Shown: positions 1 to 11,290 of the stretch, piece after piece
Layout: the number at the start of each line of letters is the position of its first letter
Position numbering within the stretch: position 1 is the stretch's first letter
Assembly: GCA_028023455.1 (NCBI GenBank)
Contig: JAQFVV010000150.1
Span: forward strand, 2,675,550-2,739,549
DNA length: 64,000 nt
Reading direction: 5' to 3'
DNA from: Epiperipatus broadwayi
Taxonomy: Eukaryota > Onychophora > Udeonychophora > Euonychophora > Peripatidae
The notes under the pieces: model-generated
What the model was told of the DNA's origin: nothing
Databases searched by the model: none
The model's input: only the letters and a program-made list of their open reading frames with translations
Made by a program: the position numbers and the translations under genes

Positions 1-636
1 ACCTCGCATATCTTCGCAAACTCTCTTAGGTACATTATCGTAATGTTATTGTATTATCCCAAGGTATAGAGAATTAATTAACAAGCCATAATATAAATTT
101 TGATTGACATTTGTTTTAAAACACAATTTTAGTTAGTAAACATCACTGTCTTACATATGCAGACAGTGCATGCAATATAATTGATAGCTTAATAAATCAT
201 TGGAATTTTACTCATTTTTGATTCTTTATTTACTTTCTTGATCTATATCAATGTCTCAGTCTATATCTTTTATACATCTCTTTTGTGCCATCCATAGACA
301 TTTAGTTAGCAAACCCAAGCTTATATTGTAGTATAAAGTCTCTTTGTTTCTCCCTGACCACCAGCACTGGTAAAAGGTTATATTATTAATAGCATCAGAT
401 GCGTTATTATGTAGGTTGCACTGTGGAGTGTAGGCTTTGGAGTCAAACTTAGATTTTCTGGGAAGCAGCCCTTTCTTTTGTTGAGTTTGGTGTCTGGATT
501 TAAATTCTGCAGTGTGTTAGTGAGATAGATGAATCTGACCATTACAATATACATTGTTCAAACAACCACTACATAGAGAAAAATTCTCTTGTATATATTT
601 TTTGCATAATTTAATAAAAAAATCAAAAGTAAGGAA
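1..636. other. No gene recognised
   Basis: AT-rich sequence. I see no coding frame with recognisable protein character, no RNA gene and no clear repeat, apart from the SINE that begins just after it. Confidence 0.6.
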
Positions 637-641
637 ACATG

Positions 642-740
642 TCAAACATTGGTGGTCAAGAGGTCAGCGCAGATGCTTTACAAATAGTTGTGCCAGGTTA
701 GTGGGTTTACTTCTTGGCCAATGCTATTGCACATAAAAAA
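642..740 (+). repeat. tRNA-derived SINE, family A, copy 1
   Basis: An A-box-like motif TGGTCAAGAGG (653-663) fits the pol III consensus TRGYNNARNGG. It is followed about 45 bases later by a decayed B-box (around 702-712) and ends in an A-run after a TGCTATTGCACAT motif. Four further copies lie at 17945, 19460, 39886 and 54741. All share the same head, a GGGTTCGCGTCC-like B-box and the TGCTATGACACATG plus poly-A tail, so this is one SINE family. This copy is among the more decayed, with a B-box changed at several bases. Confidence 0.75.
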
Positions 741-1637
741 AACTAAGGAAACATTTTCAGAGTCAAACATTAGAATTATCATAATATTATACACACATTT
801 CCTTTGGATTTGGCTGTCTCATTTTTACTCATATATTTATTGATTATATTATATGTATTTATTTTATGTGCTGTTATGAAAAATTATCATGTGTTTATTG
901 TTCATATTATTTTAATATTATACACATTTCAGTCATATATTTACTGTCTAAATTATATATATATATATATATACCAAATTATTTACCGCTTACTATATCA
1001 GTAGGAGTTTGTTTGCTCTTGTTTGTAAAAAGAAGTCCCAGAGTGAACACTAAAGTAGTACCATAATTAGTTTTAAATTCTAATTTAATATTGACACTGT
1101 TGGCAACAATCTGTCATATTCTTTTAAGTTTAACAGATGTTTGAAAGTTTGAATGCACTGTTTTTCTTTGAATGTGACTTTTTAAAAAAAAATCACATAT
1201 TCTCCGATTTCTAAACTAATCATTTAATCAAAACTTTAAATTTTCTTAATCATGATAATCTGTTACTTAAGATCATCATCTTGTCTATGCAACATGATAA
1301 AATTTAAATAAACCAGAGTTGAAATATTTCACACAGAATTTATTATTAAAATTACTAAAGATTATATATGATCATGTGTTAAACAACTTCCTTCATATAA
1401 AATAAAAGATATATAAAAATTCATGATGATCTTCATTTAATACTCAAGCCATGATATATAAAACAAAATCTCAAAAGTATCCTCCAGAATACCCATAAAG
1501 GGGACCTGTATTGATTGCATATAGAAAAATTTTAAAATCATTTTCTAAATACTACAACACCTATAAATTTGTTATTTCAGATATCCTAGTGTGGTTTATA
1601 AGACAAGGCTATGTTAACTATCCAGAGCAAATCATTA
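741..1637. other. AT-rich spacer with a (TA)n run
   Basis: A TA dinucleotide run sits near 955-973. I recognise nothing else; the short open frames here read like random translation of AT-rich DNA. Confidence 0.55.
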
Positions 1638-2088
1638 TATCTTGTGTTAAGATGTGTAGAGGTCCCTACTGTCATATTCAGGTGCATAGTCTTAATATAT
1701 ATTACTTATGTTATGAGTATGAACTTTATAAATTATTAATTACACCTTTAAATTATTTTAAAAGATTTCTATTTATAAGAGCTTCACAGTGACTTATTTT
1801 AAATTGAAAGATTTCACATACGTTAGTTTGTATTGAAATTTTGGACTTAATCAGTGAAGTAGTTAATAGCTTCATGCTCTCAAATCAAAAATGCTTTAAA
1901 TTCACCTATATATTTAGAAATTAGGTCAAAGATAAGAGTGGCCACTCTTGCCTTTTAAAACGTTTTATCTTGTGTTAAGATTTGTAGAGGTCCCTATTGT
2001 CACATTTAGGCACATAGTCTTAAGGTTATAGCCTTAATATATATTACTGATGTAATGAGTATGCGCTTTATAAATTATTAATTATAAA
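1638..2088. repeat. Direct repeat pair of ~110 bp
   Basis: The stretch beginning CTTGTGTTAAGATGTGTAGA (near 1638-1743) is repeated with small changes near 1970-2088. Both copies run through GAGGTCCCTA, a CATAGTCTTAA motif and TTTATAAATTATTAATTA. The second copy carries a short local duplication (CTTAAGGTTATAGCCTTAA). This is a local segmental duplication or two copies of an unnamed repeat. Confidence 0.6.
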
Positions 2089-2505
2089 TCCAGAGTAAAT
2101 TCCTTTTCAGCACTTATAAAAGGGCATGGATAACACAATATATTCAGAAACATTAAATAATAAATGACTACATTAAAATCCAAATTATCCTATAACATAT
2201 ATATTGTGACCTTTCCAGAAGTCACATAGTGAATTGGTACCATAATGAGTATGGATTTGACCCTACAGAGAATGAGTCCTCTTATAAACAAATATCATCT
2301 AACTACAAGTGCTAAAATATTAACTTCTTTTTATATTTAAATCTCATCTCAGGTTAATATTTAAACTTAGGTTTGTTTTAAAATTTTAAATCTTATCTCA
2401 GGATGATACTTTATATCTCAGGGTTTCTACATATGCTTGATATAAGTCACTATAGTAATCAAATATCTAATATAATTTATTTGTCCATAATGTTGTCACA
2501 AATAC
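2089..2505. other. No feature recognised
   Basis: AT-rich, with no coding or repeat structure that I can support. Confidence 0.5.
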
Positions 2506-2714
2506 ATAAATAAATAATCAATCAAACAAGATTGAAATAAACAACTATTAATAATTATATTTAAATATTTATCAAACCTGCTTTCACTTCCATTGAGACC
2601 TTCTCAATGGAGATGAGAGACCTCAATGGAGATGAAAGCTGGTTTGATAAATATTTAAATATAGGTATTAATAGTTGTTTATTTCAATCTTGTTTGATTG
2701 ATTATTTATTTATA
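2506..2714. repeat. Palindromic (fold-back) MITE-like repeat
   Basis: About 90 bases on the left, starting ATAAATAAATAATCAATCAA, are the reverse complement of the right part ending TTGATTGATTATTTATTTAT. The centre holds CTCAATGGAGATG twice. The arms pair almost perfectly, so a single strand would fold into a long hairpin. No coding capacity is present. It is most likely a foldback MITE; the family is not known to me. Confidence 0.75.
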
Positions 2715-2800
2715 GTCGATAAAAGAAAAATGATTATTATATTATACCCTTTCACACTTTTCACACTCTTAAATGCAGTAACTATTTAAGTTTAGATATG

Positions 2801-3283
2801 CATTAACTCAGGGGTCCCCAACCTTTTTGCACTTAAGAGCACATTCCATAATACTGGCCAGATGGCAGGCACCATTTATTTTTTCAGCTAGGTGGCAGGC
2901 ACCATTTATTTTTTATCTGGACATAATTGCTGAGATATTCTTGACTTCGTTTACGGAGAAGCCATGGTTCATCACATCACATCACATGTAAATTTATAGT
3001 TGGATATTGTTAATAATACACATAATGTACAAAAAAATATTCATTTCAAAAATTAAATTTTAACATATAATTGACGTTTATATTTTTACGCTGTAAAAGT
3101 ATAGTATGCCCTACAATTTGATTACAATATAATACAATAATTTATAAAAAAATTCAAAAATTAAATTTATTTGTATCAGATAAATAATTTTTTATCGTGT
3201 TCGGATAGCGGCGGGCACACATAAAATGGTCTGCAGGTGCCATGGTGCCCACGGGCATAGGGTTGGGGACCCCTGCATTAACT
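2801..3283. mobile_element. hAT-like MITE with 8-bp target duplication
   Basis: The element (2809-3275, 467 bp) begins CAGGGGTCCCCAACCT and ends GGGTTGGGGACCCCTG, an inverted pair of about 16 bases. It is flanked on both sides by the identical 8-mer CATTAACT (2801-2808 and 3276-3283). An 8-bp target duplication plus CAGGGG/CCCCTG ends is the signature of the hAT superfamily. Inside, a short motif with GGCAGGCACCATTTATTTTT is repeated in tandem near the left end. There is no transposase, so it must have been moved by a partner elsewhere. Confidence 0.9.
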
Positions 3284-3700
3284 ATTTTGTTTTCTTATAA
3301 TTCTTATCATCAGACATTTTATATCACAGGCAAACAAAAATGCAAGTATACAACCATCAAGTAACTTAATACTTTAGATAACACATGGCTATCATATAAA
3401 AACACTTCTTAAATATTTGAAATTTTTTCTTATTTAAATATTTCATTTATACTGCATATAAACTTATTTAATTCTATTATCTTCAAATATGAACTTATAC
3501 CAAGTACTAAAAATACAATAATGATGCAGAAGATAGAAAGGGTGATTTTATGCTATCAACTACATTACAAAACATTTAAAATTAAGGCAAATTATCATAG
3601 TATGTATCTTATTACAATGCAGGTGAAATAAGTAATAAATAAAAAAGGTAAATAAATTTTATGTGACCATTGAAATATACTCTTTTATAAAGTAAGAAAT
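3284..3700. other. No feature recognised
   Basis: AT-rich spacer between two repeats. Confidence 0.5.
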
Positions 3701-3942
3701 AACAATGTATCTTTTAAAATAATTACAATCTTCTTACATCTTTTAAGCAAAAATATTTATTATGTTAATTACAGTTTTGACTGTTCCTTGCAGTCTTCTT
3801 CAGATCTCATAAAGGGAAAAGTAGAGAAACGGAATGAGATCTGAAGAAGACTGTGAAGAACAGTCAAAACTGTAATTATAATAATAAATAGTTTTGCTTA
3901 AAAATGTAAGAAGATTGTAATTATTTAAAAAGATATATTGTT
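3701..3942. repeat. Palindromic MITE-like repeat, ~240 bp
   Basis: The arms (about 3702-3812 and 3832-3942) are reverse complements: ACAATGTATCTTTT... pairs with ...AAAAGATATATTGT. Both carry AATTACAATCTTCTTACAT, CAGTTTTGACTGTTC and CAGTCTTCTTCAGATCTCAT or its complement. The loop is about 20 bases. No coding capacity. Confidence 0.8.
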
Positions 3943-4029
3943 ATGTATGAAGAAGCAAAATTAAGAAAGAGGAAGAAGGTAGAAGTGTTTATAGAATTAT
4001 ATAAAAATAAGGAATAATAAAACTTTATT

Positions 4030-4250
4030 AAAACAGGAAAAACTCTCTATACATATTGCCACTCAGTGCAAGCCAGAGTAATCAATGGATGCCAGAAGGC
4101 TTGTGCATAAAATACCCATTTAGTGCATACTCATCCAATATCCCCAGACTAGTTTCTGGCTTGTGGCTTTCATCAGTGAGGAGCCTTGTATCTGAGAGCA
4201 CTGCACCTAGATCTTAGGATATAATACAATCCTCCAGCAGCCACCTTTTA
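4030..4250 (-). repeat. Repeat family D, copy 1
   Basis: It contains CCCCAGACTAGTTTCTGGC followed by TTGTGGCTTTCATCAGTGAG and CACTGCACCTAGATCTTAGG. The same blocks appear in the opposite orientation at 63835-64000, and the core block recurs at 21664-21841. Three copies make this a dispersed repeat family. It is non-coding; the strand given is relative to the copy at 21664. Confidence 0.7.
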
Positions 4251-4989
4251 TTTCTACTTTACTACAAAACTATGAGTCTTAAATGGAAAACACTATAATA
4301 TTTTCAATCCAAGCTCATTAGCTTATATAGTCAAATAGCTCTGAACTCAGTTCAGTCCCTATACATTTGGTGATTTTGGTTTTTTAATAACAATATGGAT
4401 ATCTTGGTGTCTCATCAGTTTCCTATAACTTTTTTTTCCAAGATGCTTTATAATTTTCCTTAAAAAATAAAATTGTCTCATCTTTCAATGATTTATTACT
4501 TCATAAATAAGTGAAACACACACAGTAGAGTAGCACCACAAATATAGCTTTAACTTTTTATTTGGACATTTAAACTAATAAAATAATAAGCAATTTAAAA
4601 TTAGGTGAACCAAAAAGCCTAAAAAACTGATTAAGTGAAAATAATAAAGATAATTTTTAAAAATAATGTGTTTTTACACACATTGTTCAAATTTTTTACT
4701 GCATTCTGTATCATATTATATCATTTAATCAGTCCAATTGAAGTATTACGATAGAATCTTTAAACATTAGCATAATTTAAACCTTTCTAAATATCTAAGT
4801 CATTTATTTATAGATGTTTGACTTTGAACTTACTAATAAATGTTGTCTAAACCCATGATGTCTAGACTGAACAATACAAAATTAATCTTATTTAATAAAA
4901 AACATTTAATTTAATAAAACTTATTTAATAACTTTAAAAGCAAACATAATTTATTTAAAATAAAAACTTCTTATCTTAAAAGTTCTTTA
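4251..4989. other. No feature recognised
   Basis: AT-rich sequence with no supported gene. Confidence 0.5.
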
Positions 4990-5876
4990 AGATTGTCATT
5001 ATTTAAAATACTCTTTTTACAAAATATATTATTTTTAACCAACCCATTTACTTAAGCAATGGACCTGCATCTGAGAAATCTAGATATTAAATTGTCATTT
5101 TTCATCCTCTACTGAAAAATTTTGCTAATATTTTTACAGCTTTAAAATTTGCCTATATTTTTTTATAATATTTTAATTTCAAAAAAATTCAAAAAACATC
5201 AGTATAATTGAAAAATCAGAAATTTCAAAGTATTGATGCCTAATCATTGTATAATTTGCAATCTCAAACTTTGCAAGATTACTTCAAGAAAATATTATGA
5301 TAGTTGACTTTTTGGAAAATTTATGATTATTTTTTTATCATAATTGTGTAATAATCATTAGAAATCTAAAATATATATTATTAAATATTTACTTTTTACA
5401 GAAATGTTTTATTTTTAGATATAAAAAAATATATTCTTCCATGTAATGTTACCATAGAGATAGTTGTAGGAATACAACTATCTAGAAATGATATCACTCA
5501 ACAGATTGCTATAACATTTAGTGATATCATAAAAATTACAAAAAAAAATTAAACTTTTAAAGCATAAATTGCTAGATTTGCTAATATTATAAATAATTTG
5601 TTCAGATTTTTAAAACAAAGAAGACTTTGTTTATTTTGAAAATTGAATCTGCTCTATCTAAAATTTGATGATGAGACAGCACTTTATTTTGATTAAAATC
5701 TAATTTTAAAAATAATTCTAAAAATCAATTGTGACTTTTTTAATTTTATTTAATTTCTAAACAAATGAGATCAAATTTATTATATTCTGATAAATAATAA
5801 TGATTTAACATTAAAGTGAAAATTGAAAGCTTAAATCTAGTGAGAACAAAGAAATCTGTCAGAGTACAGGCGGATA
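4990..5876 (+). repeat. Dispersed ~0.9-kb repeat E, copy 1
   Basis: This stretch aligns in the same orientation with 43120-44035. Shared landmarks in the same order include GCAATGGACCTG, CTACTGA(A/G)AAATTTTGCTAA, AATGTTACCATAGAGAT, TTTGATGATGAGACAGCA and, at the end, GAACAAAGAAATCTGTCAGA followed by GTACAGG. By eye identity is roughly 75-85 percent with indels. Both copies are too broken to be coding. It could be an unnamed transposon or an old segmental duplication. Confidence 0.75.
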
Positions 5877-6371
5877 AATAATCCCTTTTAAATTTCCTAA
5901 TCTTTCAACATGTATGCACAATATCTACATGCACATTCATATCAGGAAATAACCAATATTTAAAAGCAATAAATTTTAATTTTAAACAAATGTTACTTGA
6001 ATTACTAATACTTTATGGAATACTATTTAAAATGAAAACTAGCAAAATAGAAACTTTAACATACCTAAATCATACTTTACAAATTGCAATTAATTTAAAA
6101 TACAGCACATCCTAATCTAATTTTTTATTCATGTTAAATCTATCATATTTGAATTTTTTTAAACAAAATATTAAACAAATTAATTGACATTACTTTAGCA
6201 AATTATTACCAAGTTTGTTTAACAGACTATTTTATTAATAAATTAGAATACTTAGTTAAGGCTTAACAACAATGAAGTCTATTTATTACAGAGTTAAGTT
6301 TATGTAAGTAAATAAAACTTTAAGGTATTACAAATTATATTTAACCCTTATGTGTGAAATATACAATTACA
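5877..6371. other. No feature recognised
   Basis: AT-rich spacer. Confidence 0.5.
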
Positions 6372-6597
6372 ATATATAAATATTAAATCACACCATATGG
6401 TTAAGGCATCCTCTACCACCCTTTGTGAACTAATATATAAATACATTAGAGTTTGTATTTCAAAATAGCCAGGTCAAAATGTACCACTTTGCACTAACCA
6501 CTATAAGATGTTAAATATTAAAATATGAACAAACTCAAACAAAGAACTTCAAATTTTAGCAAGCAATGATCTTAACTTCTTGCTACAAAAAAAACAT
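6372..6597. repeat. Half copy of the 7537 hairpin repeat
   Basis: ATATTAAATCA, ATGGTTAAG and TTTGTGAACTAATATATAAAT recur at 7537-7612 in the same orientation, so this is a related, partial copy. The two related segments sit on either side of the fold-back at 6609-7367, which suggests one older repeat split by a younger insertion. Confidence 0.55.
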
Positions 6598-7436
6598 GTT
6601 TTACTATTAAACAATGAGCATTGCTAATTGCTCAACAAGCTTTGTGGTAAATGCTTAGCAAGAGAAAGCATTTAAAATATCTCTATCAGGAAACCTCTCC
6701 CAACCCCTGACCATGGTTTTATGCTTTGACACTCCTCAGAGAGGTGCTAGGATAGCTTCAGACACTAGATCTAAAAATACCAACCCAAAGCCAGCATTTA
6801 TCTAAAAGTTATCTATTGAATGGAAAATCTGAAATTTTCAGACACCTACATGTCTTCAAACCCAGCTATCCAACTCAAATAGGTATATGGGGCTGAGTGA
6901 TCTTCAGCCATACTATATATTAGTAGTCTTAGCAATATAATATCACATATGACTTAAAGCTTGTTGAGCATCATGTGATTTATGATTCTTATTTTGACTA
7001 TTTATAGTCTCTGCCTTAAGTCTTATGTGGTGTGATATTGCTAAGACTACTAATATATGGTATGGCTGAAGATCTCTCAGCCCCATATAGCTATTTGAGT
7101 TGGATATCTGGGTTTTAAGACATATAGGTATTTAAAAATTTCAGATTTTCCATTCAATAGATAACTTTTAGATAAATGCTGGCTTTAGGTTGGTATTTTT
7201 AGATCTAGTGTCTAAAGATATCCTAGTGCCTCTCTGATGAGTTCCAAAGCATGAAACCATGGTCAGAGGGTTATGGGGGGGGTTCCTGACAGAGATATTT
7301 TAAATGCCTTCTCTGACTAAGCATTTATCACAAAGCTTGTTGAGCAATTGGCAATGCTCATTGTTTATATCTTACAAGCTTAAGAGAATTGGGTCATGTG
7401 ATGTATGATTCATATTTTGACTATGTTTTACTATTA
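6598..7436. repeat. Large fold-back element, ~350-bp arms
   Basis: The left arm (6609-6960) and right arm (7013-7367) are near-perfect reverse complements. Landmarks are AACAATGAGCATTGC, AGATCTAAAAATACCAACC, TTATCTATTGAATGGAAAAT and CATATGGGGCTGA. The spacer is about 50 bases, and a related spacer follows the right arm at 7376-7424. The 12-mer GTTTTACTATTA flanks the whole unit (6598-6609 and 7425-7436) and could be a target duplication. The arms resemble, at a distance, the 416-bp units at 31478. No coding frame. Confidence 0.8.
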
Positions 7437-7536
7437 TTATAAAAAGACAAACTAAACATTAGTAATTTTAATCTTTAAATCACCTAACACAAATGTATAA
7501 AAAAATAATCACAGTGCATAATGCTATACTGAAATA

Positions 7537-7745
7537 AATATGCAAATATTAAATCAACTGAAATGGTTAAGAAATCTGGTATCGCCCTCTGTGAACTAAT
7601 ATATAAATAGTTTATAATGGACAGTTCAAAGTGATATTTTGAGCTGGCTATTTTGAAGTAGGAACTTTAATGTATTTATACACTAGTTCACAGAAGGCGG
7701 TACTGGATATCTTAACCATATGGGATGATTTAATATTTGTATATT
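7537..7745. repeat. Hairpin MITE-like repeat
   Basis: ATATTAAATCA...GAACTAATATATAAATA on the left pairs with TATTTATACACTAGTTC...TGATTTAATAT on the right; the arms are about 80 bases and diverged. A partial relative lies at 6372. Non-coding; the open frame that runs through it (7670-7966) has no recognisable protein character. Confidence 0.6.
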
Positions 7746-7894
7746 TATTTCAGTCTAGCGTTATGCACTGGGATTATAATTGCAATATATATATATATAC
7801 CTCTGTAGTTCATCTTTTAAATAAACAATTATTGATCTCAATTTTCTACATTACTGCTAAATCAGCATTTATTTTTATAGCGTCTGTATACAAT

Positions 7895-8111
7895 TGTAAT
7901 TACATTCATATCAGCCTTTCAAGCCAAATTGTGCAAACGCTTTTGCGAGTGTTAAATAATAAATGAATACCGTCTGACCAATACAAGATATAGAATTTAT
8001 GCAGGAATAAAAGGAATCCTCTTATTCCTACGACGGTATTCATTTATTATTTAACACTCGCAAAAGCGTTTGCACAATTTGGCTTGAAAGGCCGATATGA
8101 ATGTAATTACA
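7895..8111. repeat. Near-perfect palindromic MITE
   Basis: About 83 bases starting TGTAATTACATTCATATC are repeated as the reverse complement at the right end. The arms include TTGTGCAAACGCTTTTGCGA. The only changes I see are a few single bases (for example CAGCC against GGCCG). The ~50-base loop itself contains a small hairpin (GGAATAA/TTATTCC). High arm identity suggests a young element or gene conversion between the arms. Confidence 0.85.
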
Positions 8112-8235
8112 TTACTGATAATAAAATATAAATGATTTCTTCACCTTTGCATATTGTTTATAATCAATTATTCCTGTTCAGTGTTCCCTTTCTCTTTCAC
8201 TCTTTTGAATTTAAGTAAGATACTATTATAAGTAT

Positions 8236-8470
8236 TTTTCTGAAGGTTTGTGATGATGGTGTTCTAGCTATATTTTTATATTGGACTTTTTTCATCATCT
8301 AATATGTGTGTCGAATGTCTTTAGAAAAGTTTAATTTTTGTTAAATATTCCAAAACAGTTGAATGCATTTGGAATATTTAAGTAAAATTAAACTTTTCTA
8401 AAGACATTCAACACATATATTAGATGATGGAAATAGTCCAATATAAAAATACAACTATTATAAGTAGTTT
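8236..8470. repeat. Fold-back family F, copy 1
   Basis: The left arm runs from TTTTTCTGAAGGTTTGTGAT through TTTTTATATTGGAC to TCTTTAGAAAAGTTTAATTT, and the right arm is its reverse complement as far as GTCCAATATAAAAATACA. The loop is short (CAAAACAGTTGAATGC). The second copy at 33230 keeps the outer right end that this copy lacks, so the two copies together define the family. Confidence 0.85.
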
Positions 8471-9107
8471 TTATGTACTCCTATTATATTTATAAGCAAA
8501 TTAATAATTCTTAACAGTTTTATCTTATATATAAAAAATAGGATTGTTGACTTCCAAGAATGTATAAGTAATTAATTCAATCTTTCTTCACAAATTACAT
8601 GTACATATCTATTAGTCATACAATAATGTTAAATATTTGTATTTAATAATGAAGAAATCGATTTAATTTAATTTTAGTTTGTAACTAAAATTTTAATGTA
8701 CATATTTATTATTTAAATCTTTTCTTTTATATTTCTTTTTTAATGAACTCTTTCCATTTAAAATCTTACATTTTTCTTTAAAAAATGATTAAGCACTCAT
8801 TGTCATTACTTTTTGTTGTGTCTTAAAGTAATGCCCTGACATCTTAAAATTGTACCTAAAGATTTGTAAATCTAAGTAATAAAATTAAATGAAACTTACT
8901 TGAATGATTTTCTCTAAACCACAATTAATTTATTACAAGACAATATAGCATTGGAATTATTCTTTTCCTCTTAATGAATCTTTCCATATTTTCAAGTGTG
9001 ATTTGCTCCATATAAAAAATTAACATAAATGATTATTGGAAAATAAAAATAAATATTTTTAACAAAATTAAATTAATAGAGAGTGATGTAGGAAAAACTA
9101 TATTTGT
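8471..9107. other. No feature recognised
   Basis: AT-rich spacer before the LINE 3' end. Confidence 0.5.
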
Positions 9108-11290
9108 GATCATCATCAATCATTATCAATCCACTGCAAGATGAAGGTCTATCCAAGTTCAAACCATCTTCTCTGATCTTTAGCTTCTATTGTCCACATC
9201 ACCCCTGCACACTTTCTTATTTCATCCATCCATCTCACATGTAGCCGCTTTCTGGGTCTTTTAAAATCTCTTGGAATCCAGCTTAAGATTTCAATTGCCC
9301 ATCTATTATCATCTCTTCTAGCAATATGTCCAGCCCAACTCCACTTCAGGCTTTTAATTTTTTCAATGAGGTCAATAACACCTGTTTGTTCTTTTACCTA
9401 TATATTGTATTTTCAATTTCTTCTTGTTACTCCTAACATGCATTTCTCTATACTTCTTTGAGTGGTCTGAAGTCTCTGTATTGCTCTTCTGTTAAGTGTC
9501 CTAGTCTCAGGTCCATAAGTAAGAACTGGTAAAACACATTAAAAACTTTTCTTTTCAAACACGTAGGCATATTTCCTTTTAGTATCAAGTTATTTCTACC
9601 AAAAGCACTCCAACCAAGTTTAATTCTACGATTAACTTTATCCATTATGTTTGCATCTGTATTAATAATCTGACCAAGATATTTGTAGCTGTTAATTTCT
9701 TGTAACTCATCATAATCGATCTTTATTTTCATATTTTGAGAAAATCTATTGAACATTACTTCAGTCTTTTTAACATTTATCTTTTGTCCTACTTTCCTAC
9801 TTTCATCTGATAACTCCTTCAACATTTCCTGCAGCTCTAAAGCATTATTTTCAAAAACAACTACATCATCTGCAAGATCTAAATGACTTAAATAATCTCC
9901 ATTTACTTTCACTCCTTTAGATTCCCATTTTAATCCACAAAATCTTTCTTGTAGCACTGCTGTAAAAAGTTTTGGAGATATGGAGTCACCTTGTCTTACA
10001 GCCATCTTAATGTTGACTTTCCCAATATCATTATATAATCTAGTTGTTGCTGTTGCATTTTTATAAATATTCTTTAAAATATGACAATATCCTGGATACC
10101 TTGATGATCCAATGCTTTAATTACTGAAGAAATGTTTATAGAATCAAATGCCTTTTCATAATCCACAAATCCTAAGCATAATGGCAACTCATATTCATTT
10201 GTTCTTTCTATAACTTCTCTCAATACATGGATATGATCTACTGTACTAAAGCCACTTTTAAATTCAGCCTGTTCTCTTGGTTGGTGGCAATCCAATGTTC
10301 TCTTTAGATAAGTTGTAATTATCTTGGTAAAAATTTTGTATAAAACTGATAAAAGGCTGATAGGTCTGTAATTTCTAACATCTTCTTTATCACCTTTTTT
10401 AAATATTAATATTAATACTGCATTCTTCCAATCATCTGGTACATCTTTATCATTTAGACATTTGGTATATAATTTTGCTAAAAAAATTATATTTCTTCAT
10501 CTGCCTCTTTTAATATATCAATTGTAATTCCATCATTAGCTGGAGGCTTTCCTTTCTTCATAAATTTAATTGCATGTTTCACTTCTTCATTTAAAATTCT
10601 GGGCAATTTGAAAGATATAATAGATATATGAGGTACTTGTTCTTTATTACTATATAATTCTTTATAAAAATCTTTTACCCATTTCATGATGTCACTCTCT
10701 TTTTAGTAATAGTTCCATCTTTTTTTCCTTATTGCAGATATAAATTTTCTACCAATACCAAAATGTTGTTTTACACTCTTGAGACTTTTATTCTCTTCTA
10801 CAGTTTTCCTTGCTAGTTCACAGTTATATTTTCTTATATCATTTTCAACTCTTTTCTGTAGCATTGTACAGAAATTGAGGTATTCAATCCTTTTTAATGC
10901 ATCATTTTTGTATATCTTCATATTCCTTCTTTTCTTCAAGATATTTCTTTTTTTCTTCATAAATACTCTTGTCTCAGTAGAAATTTTATTGGTCAATTGC
11001 TGCTTTTTTCTACCAGTTATCTTTGTTGCAGTTTTTAAAAGTGTATCAGTTATTTTCCTATTAATTTCATTCAAATCTAAATCATGTTCAAAATCTATTA
11101 ATACTTGAAACCAATTTGTAAGTTCTAATTTAAATTCATTAGTGTTACTGAAGATCAGGAATATCAACTTTAAATATTGTTTTTCTTAATAATTGTTGTC
11201 TCTCTAGTTTTGCATTAACACATATCTTACATCTTACTATTCGATGATCACTTCCTGTGTCAAATTTATTTGGGATATAAATCTATTGAA
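9108..11290 (-). mobile_element. RTE-like LINE, 5'-truncated and decayed
   Basis: Read on the minus strand, the element goes from the last part of an AP-type endonuclease (GSDHR at about 11245, followed by VRCK), through a linker, into reverse transcriptase (MKWVKDFYKELYSN, GKPPANDGI, YEKAFDSI, VRQGDSISPKLF, LADDVVVF, a C-terminal SYKYLGQIINT block). It ends with the RTE C-terminal region and a TCATCATCAATCATTATCAA tail, the complement of a TGATGATGA-type tail. Several frameshifts and stops break it into pieces (10703-11167, 10487-10687, 10074-10295, 9448-10005). The polymerase box reads LADD rather than the usual F/YADD. The 5' end is lost, as is common after incomplete reverse transcription. 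RTE assignment rests on these motifs. Confidence 0.9.
9448..10005 (-). pseudogene. Reverse transcriptase fragment of the RTE-like LINE
   Basis: This 185-codon open piece covers the catalytic core and thumb. It shows VRQGDSISPKLF, then LADDVVVF (polymerase aspartates present, preceding aromatic replaced by Leu), then KKTEVMF and YKYLGQIIN. Upstream in the same element a separate piece (10074-10295) carries HQPREQAEF and FVDYEKAFDSI, the earlier RT motifs, but in another frame. The protein can therefore not be made intact. RT would copy LINE RNA into DNA at the target site. Confidence 0.88.
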
